DNA of 64,000 nt from Actinocatenispora rupis (GTDB taxonomy: Bacteria > Actinomycetota > Actinomycetes > Mycobacteriales > Micromonosporaceae): the NCBI RefSeq assembly GCF_016861975.1, contig NZ_BOMB01000010.1, forward strand, positions 248,001-312,000. Reading direction: 5' to 3'. The notes under the pieces were generated by a model that saw only the letters and a list, made by a program, of their open reading frames with translations, did not search any database and was not told where the DNA came from. Made by a program: the position numbers and the translations under genes. Shown here one piece after another: positions 23,244 through 30,604 of the stretch. Every line of letters starts with the position of its first letter. Position 1 is the first letter of the stretch.

Positions 23244-24178
23244 GTACGGTGCTGGCGCGGCCGGTCGCGCACCGGATCCGCGCGTACGTGCGGCTGGCGA
23301 AGCTGGACATCTTCGACTACTACCTGAGCCTGCTGGTGGTGTGGTCGCTGCTGGCCCCGGCCGTACGGTGGCAGCCGCGCACGCTCGCGGTGCTGCTCGT
23401 ACTGCTGGCCGGGCAGGTGTGCGTGGCGGCGGCGATGGTCACGTTCGACGACGTCACCGGGTACCGGGACGGCAGCGACGCGGCCAACTACGGCCCGGAC
23501 GCGCCGGCCCGCCGGCTGGCCCGCAAACCGTTGCTGGCCGGTACGTTGACCGAGCCGGAGGCGATCCGGTTCGGCTGGCTGACGGCCGCCGCGGGCACCG
23601 CGCTCTGGGCGCTGGCCGTCGCCGTCGCCCCGCACCATCCACTGTGGACGGTGTTGGTCGCCGCGCTCTGCCTCGCCAGTTCCGTCCAGTACTCGTGGGG
23701 CGTGAAGCTGTCGTACCGGGGCGGGCAGGAGGTGTTCCTCGCCGGGCTCGGCATCGGCTGGGTGCTGGCCCCGTACGGGCTGCTGGCCGGGACGCCGGGC
23801 GGCTTCGTCGCCGTCCAGGCGGTGCTGTTCGGGTTGGGGCCGCTGCTGTTCGGCGTCTGGTCGAACACCAACGACATCGCGGGCGACGCCGCGGTCGGCC
23901 GGATCACCGTCGCGGCAAGGGTTTCCGCCCGCGGCAACGCGGCGTTCATCGCCGCGGTGACGGTCGGCGAGATGCTGCTGATCGTGCTCGCCCCGGCGTT
24001 CGGCGCGCCTTGGTGGTTCCCGCTGGTACTGCTGCCCGTGGTGCTGGCCCGGATCGGGCAGCTCGTGACCGGGCTCGGCCGCGGCGACATCCTGGCCGCG
24101 CGCCGGCTCGGGATCCGCGCGCACCGGCTCACCGTCGCCCTCCTGGTACTGGCGAACCTCGTCGCGGCATGGGTCTGA
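23240..24178 (+). CDS. UbiA-family membrane prenyltransferase (cluster gene 8)
   Basis: A 312-residue protein with about eight or nine membrane helices. The two Asp-rich motifs of the UbiA superfamily are present: FDDVTGYRDGSD (Asp70, 71, 77, 80) and TNDIAGDAAVGR (Asn211, Asp212, Asp216). These bind the Mg2+-diphosphate of an isoprenoid donor. The acceptor is usually aromatic or a polar head group. Its location directly after two aminotransferases and before an FAD enzyme suggests prenylation of a cluster product at the membrane. ATG overlaps the previous stop. A short 57-nt gap follows. Confidence 0.88.
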   Translation: MSTVLARPVAHRIRAYVRLAKLDIFDYYLSLLVVWSLLAPAVRWQPRTLAVLLVLLAGQVCVAAAMVTFDDVTGYRDGSDAANYGPDAPARRLARKPLLAGTLTEPEAIRFGWLTAAAGTALWALAVAVAPHHPLWTVLVAALCLASSVQYSWGVKLSYRGGQEVFLAGLGIGWVLAPYGLLAGTPGGFVAVQAVLFGLGPLLFGVWSNTNDIAGDAAVGRITVAARVSARGNAAFIAAVTVGEMLLIVLAPAFGAPWWFPLVLLPVVLARIGQLVTGLGRGDILAARRLGIRAHRLTVALLVLANLVAAWV

Positions 24179-24184
24179 GGGGGC

Positions 24185-24214
24185 AGGGGTGACAGCGGCA
24201 GGGGTGGCAGCGGC
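24185..24214 (+). repeat. Two tandem 15-base repeats in the UbiA-FAD gene gap
   Basis: GGGGTGACAGCGGCA is followed directly by GGGGTGGCAGCGGCA (one base different) in the 57-nt gap between genes 8 and 9. This is the only real gap in operon B. Its role is unknown. Confidence 0.5.
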
Positions 24215-24235
24215 ATGGTTGCGAGAGGTGGGGGA

Positions 24236-25564
24236 ATGAGCGGGGAACTGGACGTCGCCGTGGTCGGCGCCGGGATCGCCGGCCTGTCCGTGGCGTACGC
24301 GCTGCGCCGGTCCGGGCGGCGGGTCCGCGTGTACGAGGCGGCCGACGCGGTCGGCGGGCGGATGCGGACCGAGCGGCGCGACGGGTACCGGATCGACACG
24401 GGGGCGGAGATGCTGTCCGGGCGCGGGTACCCGGCGACGTGGCGGATGATCCGCCGGCTCGGGCTGACGCCCGCGGACGTGCCGCGCATCGACGGCGGTC
24501 TTGCCTTGTGGCGCAACGGAAAGGCCCGTCGGAACGCGGGCCGGCCGCTCGGCCTGCTGACCGGCGCCGGGATGTCCGTCCGGGGCCGGCTCGCGATGCT
24601 GCGGTTCGGCCGGGAGCTGGCCGCCGCGCCCGACCCGGAACACCCGGAACGCTCCGCGCTGGCCGGGCTCACGGTCGCCGACCTCGCCGAACGGTACGAC
24701 CCGGAACTGGCGGCGGCGGTGCTGCGCCCGCTCGTCGGCGGGTTCTTCGGCGCGCTGCCGGACACGTTCGGCGCGGCGCCGCTGGTGGCGCACCTGGCCG
24801 CGGTGGGCGACCCGACGCGGTGGCGCACGTACGCCGGGGGCATGGACCGGATGGCGCGCGAACTCGCCGGCCGCGTCGACGTGACCACCGGTACCCCGGT
24901 CGAGTCGGTACGCGCGGCGGACGGCGGCGTGGTGCTGTCGGTGCACGACGGCGAGGTCCGCGCCCGCGCGGCCGTCCTCGCGGTCCCGGCTCCGGTGGCC
25001 GCCGCGCTGCACCCGGAAGCCCCGGCCGACGAGGCCGAGTACCTGGCCGCCAGCACGTACGCGCCGATGCTGCGGGTGGCGTTCCTGCTGGACCGGCCGC
25101 TGCGGCCGACCGGGTCGCGGGCCGCCGCGGTACTGGTGCGCGGCACCGACAACCCGCACCTGGCGGTGCTGACCGTGGACCACCACAAGGCGATCGACCG
25201 CGCGCCGCTCGGCCGCGGCCTGGTCACCGCTATCGCGTCCCCGGCGGCGAGCCGGCTGCTGCTGTCCGCGCCGGACTGCCCGGTCGCCGCGCTGCTCGCC
25301 GAACAGGCCGAGCGGTACGTGCCGGGGCTCGCGCCGGCGATCCGCGCGACCGTCGTGCACCGCTTCCCGTACGGGCTGCCCGAGTGCACGCCGACGGCGC
25401 TGGCCCGGCGCGAGGCGTTCCTGCGCCGCCCGGTCCGGCCGGTCGAGTACGCGGGGGACTGGGTGCTTGCCCGGCCGTGCAGCGAGGGCGCGGTCCGGTC
25501 CGCCGAACTCGCCGTGCCCCGCGTACTGTCCATGGTGGACAGTCCGGTGGTGGTCGGTGCCTGA
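24236..25564 (+). CDS. FAD-dependent amine-oxidase/protoporphyrinogen-oxidase-like enzyme (cluster gene 9)
   Basis: A 442-residue flavoprotein. The N-terminal FAD-binding GxGxxG motif occurs in VAVVGAGIAGLSVAYALRRS, followed by YEAADAVGGRMRTERRDGY and IDTGAEMLSGRGYP. The C-terminal FAD segment is EYAGDWVLARPCSEGAVRSA. This architecture is shared by monoamine oxidases, protoporphyrinogen oxidases and phytoene-desaturase-like enzymes. It might oxidise an amine or desaturate a prenyl-derived part. ATG 24236 follows a GGTGGGGG purine run. The end overlaps the next gene by eight bases. Confidence 0.88.
   Translation: MSGELDVAVVGAGIAGLSVAYALRRSGRRVRVYEAADAVGGRMRTERRDGYRIDTGAEMLSGRGYPATWRMIRRLGLTPADVPRIDGGLALWRNGKARRNAGRPLGLLTGAGMSVRGRLAMLRFGRELAAAPDPEHPERSALAGLTVADLAERYDPELAAAVLRPLVGGFFGALPDTFGAAPLVAHLAAVGDPTRWRTYAGGMDRMARELAGRVDVTTGTPVESVRAADGGVVLSVHDGEVRARAAVLAVPAPVAAALHPEAPADEAEYLAASTYAPMLRVAFLLDRPLRPTGSRAAAVLVRGTDNPHLAVLTVDHHKAIDRAPLGRGLVTAIASPAASRLLLSAPDCPVAALLAEQAERYVPGLAPAIRATVVHRFPYGLPECTPTALARREAFLRRPVRPVEYAGDWVLARPCSEGAVRSAELAVPRVLSMVDSPVVVGA
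25525..25543. repeat. Dispersed GTCCAC-type palindrome (family representative)
   Basis: Here ACTGTCCA and TGGACAGT flank TGG, near the end of the FAD-enzyme gene. The related 13-base palindrome GTCCAC-T/A-GTGGAC is exact at 26695-26707, 37484-37496, 39001-39013 and 41908-41920. Variants occur at 37061-37073 and 32774-32787. Most lie in frame inside coding regions, three encoding Ser-Thr-Val-Asp. Confidence 0.55.
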
Positions 25565-26333
25565 GACCGGCTACCTGTTCGAGGCGGCCGACGAGGCCGA
25601 CCGCCTCGCGTACGGCGAGACGCTGTGGGATCCGGGCAGCCGGGAGCGGCTCACCGCGCTCGGCATCGGCCCCGGGGCGGCCTGCCTGGAGGTCGGCGCC
25701 GGCCGCGGCGGGCTCGCGCACTGGCTCGCCGAACGCGTCGGCTCCACCGGCCGGGTCACCGCCACCGATCTGCGTACCGACCGGCTCGACTGGTTGCGCC
25801 GGCACCGGGTCGACGTCCGCGCGCACGACATCGACCGCGACGAGTCGCCCACCGGGTACGACCTGGTGCACGCCCGGCTGGTGGTGCCGCACCTCGCCGA
25901 CCCGGCCGCCGCCGTGGCCCGGATGTGCCGCGCGCTGCGGCCCGGCGGCCTGCTCGTACTGGAGGACTTCGACGGGGCGTCGCTGTTCCGGCACGCCGAC
26001 ACGGACGACTTCTGCGCGGACGTCAAGGCCGCCGCGTACGAGGTGATGGCGGACGCCGGGTACCGCGCGCGGTGCGGGCTGCTCGACGCCCGGCTCGCCG
26101 CGGGCGCCGGCCTGGCCGACGTCCGGGCCGAGGGCCGCGCGGTCGTCGTACGCGGCGGCACGGACCAGGCCCGCTGGTACGTGCGGTGGCTCGCGCGGCT
26201 GCGTACCGCGATGGTGGCGCGGGGGCGGGTGACCGACGACGACATCGACCGGGCGCTCGCCGACCTGTCCGACCCGCGCAACACGTGGCTGTCCCAGGTG
26301 ATGGTGACCGTGACCGGGAGGTCGTTGGCATGA
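25557..26333 (+). CDS. SAM-dependent methyltransferase (cluster gene 10)
   Basis: A 258-residue class I methyltransferase. Motif I is AACLEVGAGRGGLAHWLAER, then RVTATDLRTDRLDWL, YDLVHARLVVPHLADP, and CRALRPGGLLVLEDFDGAS. This pattern is common to small-molecule O- or N-methyltransferases of secondary metabolism. The C-terminal half (WYVRWLARLRTAMVARGRV) is helical and may bind substrate. The GTG start lies eight bases inside the previous gene, and the stop overlaps the ligase start by four. The acceptor atom is unknown. Confidence 0.88.
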   Translation: MPETGYLFEAADEADRLAYGETLWDPGSRERLTALGIGPGAACLEVGAGRGGLAHWLAERVGSTGRVTATDLRTDRLDWLRRHRVDVRAHDIDRDESPTGYDLVHARLVVPHLADPAAAVARMCRALRPGGLLVLEDFDGASLFRHADTDDFCADVKAAAYEVMADAGYRARCGLLDARLAAGAGLADVRAEGRAVVVRGGTDQARWYVRWLARLRTAMVARGRVTDDDIDRALADLSDPRNTWLSQVMVTVTGRSLA

Positions 26334-27919
26334 CACCGAAACCGCTCGATCTGGGGATCCTGTTCGACGTCGCCGCCGACCGCGGCGTGCCCACCGAGGT
26401 ACGCCTGAGCCGGCCGTTCGACCTCGCGCCGGACGGCGGGGTGAGCTGGCGGATGCCGGCGCTCGCCGAGCTGGTCCGGGACACCGCGGGCGCGCTGCGG
26501 GCGGCCGGAGCCGGGCCGGGCGCGACCGTCGCCGTGGTCAAGGACAACCACTGGGACATCGTGCTGCTGGCCTGCGCGGCGGCCCGGATCGGCGCGGTGC
26601 CGGCGCTGCTGTCCGCCGACCTGCCCCCCGACACCCTCGCCGTACTCCTCGCGCGCCTCGACCCCGCCGTCCTCGTCGCCGCCCCCCGGGTACTGTCCAC
26701 TGTGGACATGGCCGGCCTGGTGGAGCGGACCGTCGCGCTGCCCGGCCCCGGTACGGTGCCCGCCGGGGCGGTGCCGCTGGACGACCTGCGCGGGCACCGG
26801 GCACCCCCGCCGTACCGGCGGCGCGACGACGACCCGCTCGTCGTGCACCACACCTCCGGTACCACCGGAGTACCGAAGCTGGTGGTGCACTCGACGCGGA
26901 CGATCATCCGGCGGCTGGCCGGTTTCGAGGCCGTACGCTGGCCGCTGCTCGCCAGCCGCCGCACCGACACCGTCGCCTCGGCGATCGCGTTCCACCACGG
27001 CCGGGCGGTGCCGTGGTCGGTCAGCGTCACCTGGCTCGCGCCGCGGCGGATGCTGCTGCTCGCCGACCGCGACCCCGCCGTCGCCGGGCCCGTCCTGCGC
27101 GCCTGCCCGCCGTCGACGCTGGAAACCGACCCCGCCACGTACGTCCGGTGGACGCCGCTGACGGCCGGCGCCGACACCCCGTTCCGCGACGTCCGCCTGT
27201 ACGTCAGCACCTTCGACGCAGCGCACCCGCCGATGGTCCGCGCGTACCTGGGGGCGAGCCGGCGGCGGCTGCCGGTCTGGATGCAGGGCTGGGGGCAGAC
27301 CGAGACCGGGCCGCTGACGTTCCGGTTCCTCACCCGCGGTTCGCTCGCCGCGCGCGGCCGGCGCCGCCCGACCACCCGCGACCTCGGCCGTCCGGTACCG
27401 GGGCGCACCAGGCTGCGGATCGTCGACGAGCACACGTTCCAGCCGGTACCGGACGGGCGGCCCGGGTTGGTGCTCGCCCGTACCGACGCGCGCTGCCTCG
27501 GCTACGTGGGCGAGCAGGACCGCTGGGACGACAAGGTCGACGGCCCCTGGTGGAACACCGGCGACATCGGCGTACTGTCCCGCGGCGCGCTGCGGCTGCT
27601 CGACCGCGAGGTCGACCGGGTACCGGGCGGAAGCTGCCTCGAACTGGAGGACGTACTGGAGGACCGGCTCCCCGCGGTGGTGGAGGCGACGGTGCTCGCC
27701 GCGCCGGGCGGCCCGGCCGTACCGGTGCTGGTGACCGCGGATGGGCGGCTCGACGGCACCGCGTTCCGGGCCGCGACGCGCGACCTGCCGCCGCTCACCG
27801 AACCCGTCGTCGTCACCTGGGACGAACTGCCCCGCACCGCCACCGGCAAGGTACGCCGGGCCGAACTGCGCGCCCGACTGCGTACCGCCGCGGTACCCGG
27901 TACCGGCCGCTGGACCTGA
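26330..27919 (+). CDS. AMP-forming acyl/aryl-CoA synthetase-like ligase (cluster gene 11)
   Basis: A 529-residue class I adenylate-forming enzyme. Core motifs: A3 HHTSGTTGVPKLVVHS (residues 173-188, Lys183), A5 GWGQTETG, A7 PWWNTGDIG, A8 LDREVDRVPGG, and A10 ELPRTATGKVRR with the C-terminal catalytic Lys near 507. It activates a carboxylic acid as acyl-AMP and may pass it to CoA, an amine or a carrier. No carrier protein is encoded nearby, so direct amide formation or CoA activation is possible. The A8 region varies from the usual GRxKD motif. Last gene of operon B; its stop lies inside a tandem repeat. Confidence 0.88.
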   Translation: MTPKPLDLGILFDVAADRGVPTEVRLSRPFDLAPDGGVSWRMPALAELVRDTAGALRAAGAGPGATVAVVKDNHWDIVLLACAAARIGAVPALLSADLPPDTLAVLLARLDPAVLVAAPRVLSTVDMAGLVERTVALPGPGTVPAGAVPLDDLRGHRAPPPYRRRDDDPLVVHHTSGTTGVPKLVVHSTRTIIRRLAGFEAVRWPLLASRRTDTVASAIAFHHGRAVPWSVSVTWLAPRRMLLLADRDPAVAGPVLRACPPSTLETDPATYVRWTPLTAGADTPFRDVRLYVSTFDAAHPPMVRAYLGASRRRLPVWMQGWGQTETGPLTFRFLTRGSLAARGRRRPTTRDLGRPVPGRTRLRIVDEHTFQPVPDGRPGLVLARTDARCLGYVGEQDRWDDKVDGPWWNTGDIGVLSRGALRLLDREVDRVPGGSCLELEDVLEDRLPAVVEATVLAAPGGPAVPVLVTADGRLDGTAFRAATRDLPPLTEPVVVTWDELPRTATGKVRRAELRARLRTAAVPGTGRWT

Positions 27920-28057
27920 AATCCTTGCGTCCCAAGCGTTCGGCGATCGCGGGTACCGGCTGCTGGACCTGGATCCTTGCGTCCCAGGCGTGTCGGTGGC
28001 CGCGGGTACCGGTGGAGCTGAAGGCCGGAAAGCGTTGCGTCACAAGCGTTCGGCGTG
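27899..28057. repeat. Three tandem ~53-bp repeats spanning two convergent gene ends
   Basis: Units begin with GGTACCGG at 27899, 27952 and 28005, giving an exact 53-base period. Units 1 and 2 share GGTACCGG, CTGGACCT, CCTTGCGTCCCA and TTCGG/TGTCGG-type ends; unit 3 is more diverged. The stop of the ligase (27917-27919) lies in unit 1 and the stop of the convergent dehydrogenase (28040-28042) in unit 3. Each unit carries a TTGCG-CAAGCG element of the family described at 32855. Confidence 0.75.
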
Positions 28058-29293
28058 CCCGGTGTCCTCGATCCGGCCCCGCGTGTCCAGCAGCGCCGGT
28101 ACGGTCGCGGCGAGCGCGTCGAGGTCGTAGCAGCCGTGGTCGGCGAGCACGATCGCCAGGTCCGCGGCGGGGCGGGCCGGGTCCTCCGCGCGCGGCACCG
28201 GCACCCCGTCCACCGTCCAGGCCGGCACGTACGGGTCGTGGTAGCGCACGCGCGCCCCCGCCGCGCGCAGCGCCCGCGCCACCGGTACCGCCGGCGTCTC
28301 CCGTACGTCCGCCACGTCCGGCTTGTACGTGACGCCCAGCAGCAGCACGTCCGCGCCGGCGAGCGTACGGCCGGTCCGGTCCAGCAGCCGCCCGGCCCGC
28401 TCCGCCACGTACGCCGGCATGGCGCCGTTGACCGCGCCGGCCGCGGCGATCAGCGGCGTGTCGACACCGGCCGCGGCTGCCCGGTGCGCCAGGTACACGG
28501 GGTCGACGGGGATGCAGTGCCCGCCGACGCCCGGCCCCGGCCGGAACGACGAGAACCCGAACGGCTTGGTACCGGCGCAGCGCACCACGTCCCACACGTC
28601 GATGTCGAGCGCGTCGCAGATCCGCGCGACCTCGTTCACCAGCGCGATGTTCACGCTCCGGTACGCGTTCTCCAGCAGCTTCGCCATCTCCGCCTCGCGG
28701 GTACCGGCGGCGACGACCACGTCGGCGGCGAGCGACTCGTAGAACACCTGGGCGCGTTTGGCGCAGACCGGCGTGTGCCCGGCGACGACCTTCGGCGTGG
28801 TCGCGAGACCGTACCGGGTGTTGCCGGGGTCGATCCGTTCCGGCGAGTACGCCAGCGCGAAGTCCAGCCCGGCGCGCAGCCCGCCGCGTTCCAGGATCGG
28901 GCGTACCAGCTCGTCGGTGGTGCCGGGCCAGCTCGTCGACTCGACGACGACCAGGGTGCCGGGGCGCAGGTGCGCGCCGACCGCGTCGACCGCGGCGACC
29001 AGGTCGGCGAGATCCGGCGCCCGGTCCGCCGTCAGCCCCGTCGGTACGCACACGACGACGGTGTCGGCGCCCGCGACGGCCGCCGGGTCGCCGGTCGCCC
29101 GGAACCCCGCGCCGAGCATGGCCCGTACGTCGGCGTCGGACACGTCGCCGACGTGTGAGCGGCCGGCGGTCAGCCCGGCGACGACGGCCGGTGCGCTGTC
29201 CACGCCGACCACGCCCAGCCCCACGGAACAGGCACGCCGGGCCAGCGGCAGCCCCACGTACCCCAGGCCCACCACGGTCAGGCACGGTGACAC
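28040..29293 (-). CDS. Nucleotide-sugar (UDP-GlcNAc/ManNAc-type) 6-dehydrogenase
   Basis: A 417-residue NAD-dependent enzyme of the UDP-glucose/UDP-ManNAc dehydrogenase family. Rossmann start: LTVVGLGYVGLPLARRACSV; middle: STSWPGTTDELVRPIL and FALAYSPERIDPGN; catalytic Cys in GVGGHCIPVDPVYLAHR; C-terminal domain: LLLGVTYKPDVADVRETPA. The GGHCIPVDP form is typical of WbpA/TviB-like UDP-N-acetylhexosamine dehydrogenases, which make uronic acids. In the Wbp pathway this enzyme works with a Gfo/Idh and a DegT enzyme, both present upstream. GTG 29293 follows AGGAGGA. It is convergent with operon B, so co-regulation is not certain. Confidence 0.88.
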   Translation of the reverse strand: MSPCLTVVGLGYVGLPLARRACSVGLGVVGVDSAPAVVAGLTAGRSHVGDVSDADVRAMLGAGFRATGDPAAVAGADTVVVCVPTGLTADRAPDLADLVAAVDAVGAHLRPGTLVVVESTSWPGTTDELVRPILERGGLRAGLDFALAYSPERIDPGNTRYGLATTPKVVAGHTPVCAKRAQVFYESLAADVVVAAGTREAEMAKLLENAYRSVNIALVNEVARICDALDIDVWDVVRCAGTKPFGFSSFRPGPGVGGHCIPVDPVYLAHRAAAAGVDTPLIAAAGAVNGAMPAYVAERAGRLLDRTGRTLAGADVLLLGVTYKPDVADVRETPAVPVARALRAAGARVRYHDPYVPAWTVDGVPVPRAEDPARPAADLAIVLADHGCYDLDALAATVPALLDTRGRIEDTGHAERL

Positions 29294-29366
29294 GGGTTCG
29301 TCCTCCTTGGTTGCTGCGGTCGGGAGGTGCCGCGGGCGGCCCGGGGGACCGCCCGCGGGAGGCGGG

Positions 29367-29672
29367 TCACGCCGAGAAGCTGCCGGAGCCGGCCGCCACG
29401 TGCGAGCCGTACCCGGGGTTCACGGTCAGGGACGGCGTCACGCAGAACGGGTCCGCGTACACGTGCACCGGGCTGTCGGTCTGGTTGGTCAGGACGTGCG
29501 CGGCGATCGGCAGCTTGTAACAGCCGCTCGGGTTCACGTACGTGTCGAGCGGTGTCAGCTCGCTGCTGAACACGGTGACCTGACCCTGCGCGGCGGACGC
29601 CGGCGCACTGACGCCGATCGTGAGTACCGCGGCGGCGGCTGCGGTGGCGGCGATCGCGACGATGCGTCGCAT
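29367..29672 (-). CDS. Small secreted protein of unknown function
   Basis: A 101-residue exported protein. The signal peptide MRRIVAIAATAAAAAVLTIG ends near ASAAQG. The mature 70 residues contain two Cys (PSGCYKLPIAAHV, DPFCVTPSL) that could form a disulfide, and a beta-rich pattern (GQVTVFSSELTPLDTYVNPS). It resembles the small beta-gamma-type or chaplin-sized secreted proteins of actinomycetes, but no family is certain. ATG 29672 is preceded by an AGGAGG ribosome site. An inverted repeat at 29729-29744 lies in its promoter region. Confidence 0.7.
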   Translation of the reverse strand: MRRIVAIAATAAAAAVLTIGVSAPASAAQGQVTVFSSELTPLDTYVNPSGCYKLPIAAHVLTNQTDSPVHVYADPFCVTPSLTVNPGYGSHVAAGSGSFSA

Positions 29673-29728
29673 GTGACCTCCTCTGTCGAAGGGGCCGGGG
29701 AGCCCGCGCTCCCCGACAGTCACGAATA

Positions 29729-29744
29729 GTAGTTGTCGAACTAC
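29729..29744. promoter_or_regulatory. GTAGTT-GTCG-AACTAC inverted repeat
   Basis: Two 6-base arms flank a 4-base loop in an AT-rich stretch between the secreted-protein start (29672) and the stop of the DUF4239-like gene (29775), both on the minus strand. A possible operator or promoter hairpin. Confidence 0.4.
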
Positions 29745-29774
29745 AGATGGTCATCGATGTTCGGGAGACCCGGA

Positions 29775-30533
29775 TCAGGTCGACGCGGACAGCAGGCGCA
29801 GCGCCGAGGTCAGGTCCGTCGGCCGCAGGTGCGTCGCCGGCCCGAACGGGTACTGGAGCTGGAAGCACGCGTACAGCAGCAGGGTGACCGTTCCGACCAG
29901 GGACACCACCATCACCAGGTGGGCGACCCGGTTCGGCACCCCGAACAGGTACGCCAGCGCGACGGTCAGCACCCCGCCGGCCACCAGGACGAACCACATC
30001 ATCCCGGAGAGGTTCTGCCGGGCCAGGGTGAGCCGCTGCTGCCGACCCTGGAGTACGTCGCCGATGCCGGCGGACAGGTCGCCGGCCTGCGTGTCGCCGA
30101 GATCGCCGGGCGGCTGCGCGGCGTGCGCCAGCTGGTTCAGGAGCCGTTGCCCCGCCGGGCCCACCGGGCGACCCGCAGCCATCGCCGGCCACTCCTGGTC
30201 CCGCACCACCGTCCCGTACCGCTGCGCGAGCGTGCGTACCTGGGCGGCGCGGTCGGCCGGCAGTGCGGCGGCGGCCCAGTGCAGCCGGACGAGACCGTTG
30301 GCCTCCTGCGCGGCGGCGTCCCGGGCGTTGCCGACGTTCTCCCACTGCGCGGTGACCACGAACCCCACGACGATCGCGTACAGCACGCCGACGATGGCGA
30401 ACATCAGGCCGTTGACGTCGTTGTTGGACTCGCGTCGCTCGTGCTCGCCGAACCGGAACACCAGCAGCAGGATGACGGCGGCGACCACGCAGGCGCCGCC
30501 GATGATGAGGGCCCCGTGGACGTAGACCGACAT
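29775..30533 (-). CDS. DUF4239-type integral membrane protein
   Basis: A 252-residue protein with two N-terminal helices (LIIGGACVVAAVILLLVF; GLMFAIVGVLYAIVVGFVV). A central soluble region of about 130 residues follows (NARDAAAQEANGLVRLHWAA; VRDQEWPAMAAGRP), then two C-terminal helices (MMWFVLVAGGVLTVALAYLF; VVSLVGTVTLLLYACF). The layout and the FAIVGVLYAIVVGF segment match DUF4239, a bestrophin-like group of unknown function, possibly an anion channel. ATG 30533 is close to the inverted repeat at 30536-30570, which is shared with the divergent gene at 30605. Confidence 0.8.
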   Translation of the reverse strand: MSVYVHGALIIGGACVVAAVILLLVFRFGEHERRESNNDVNGLMFAIVGVLYAIVVGFVVTAQWENVGNARDAAAQEANGLVRLHWAAAALPADRAAQVRTLAQRYGTVVRDQEWPAMAAGRPVGPAGQRLLNQLAHAAQPPGDLGDTQAGDLSAGIGDVLQGRQQRLTLARQNLSGMMWFVLVAGGVLTVALAYLFGVPNRVAHLVMVVSLVGTVTLLLYACFQLQYPFGPATHLRPTDLTSALRLLSAST

Positions 30534-30535
30534 GA

Positions 30536-30570
30536 CTACCCTTCGTATAGATGATCGACACTTAGGGTAG
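30536..30570. promoter_or_regulatory. CTACCCT...AGGGTAG inverted repeat between divergent genes
   Basis: Arms at 30536-30542 and 30564-30570 are perfectly complementary with a 21-base AT-rich interval. They lie in the 71-nt divergent region between the DUF4239-like gene (start 30533) and the secreted gene at 30605. Probably a shared promoter/operator. Confidence 0.45.
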
Positions 30571-30604
30571 CTTGTCGAGAGTCGTCGACCGGTAGGGATC
30601 GCCC

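Noticed and set aside
15320-29293. Full Wbp-type diamino-uronate pathway or LysW-type carrier pathway
   Set aside because: The UDP-sugar dehydrogenase, Gfo/Idh and DegT enzymes fit part of Wbp, and the M20 enzyme fits part of LysW routes. No sugar N-acetyltransferase, glycosyltransferase or LysW-like carrier was found, so neither is claimed.
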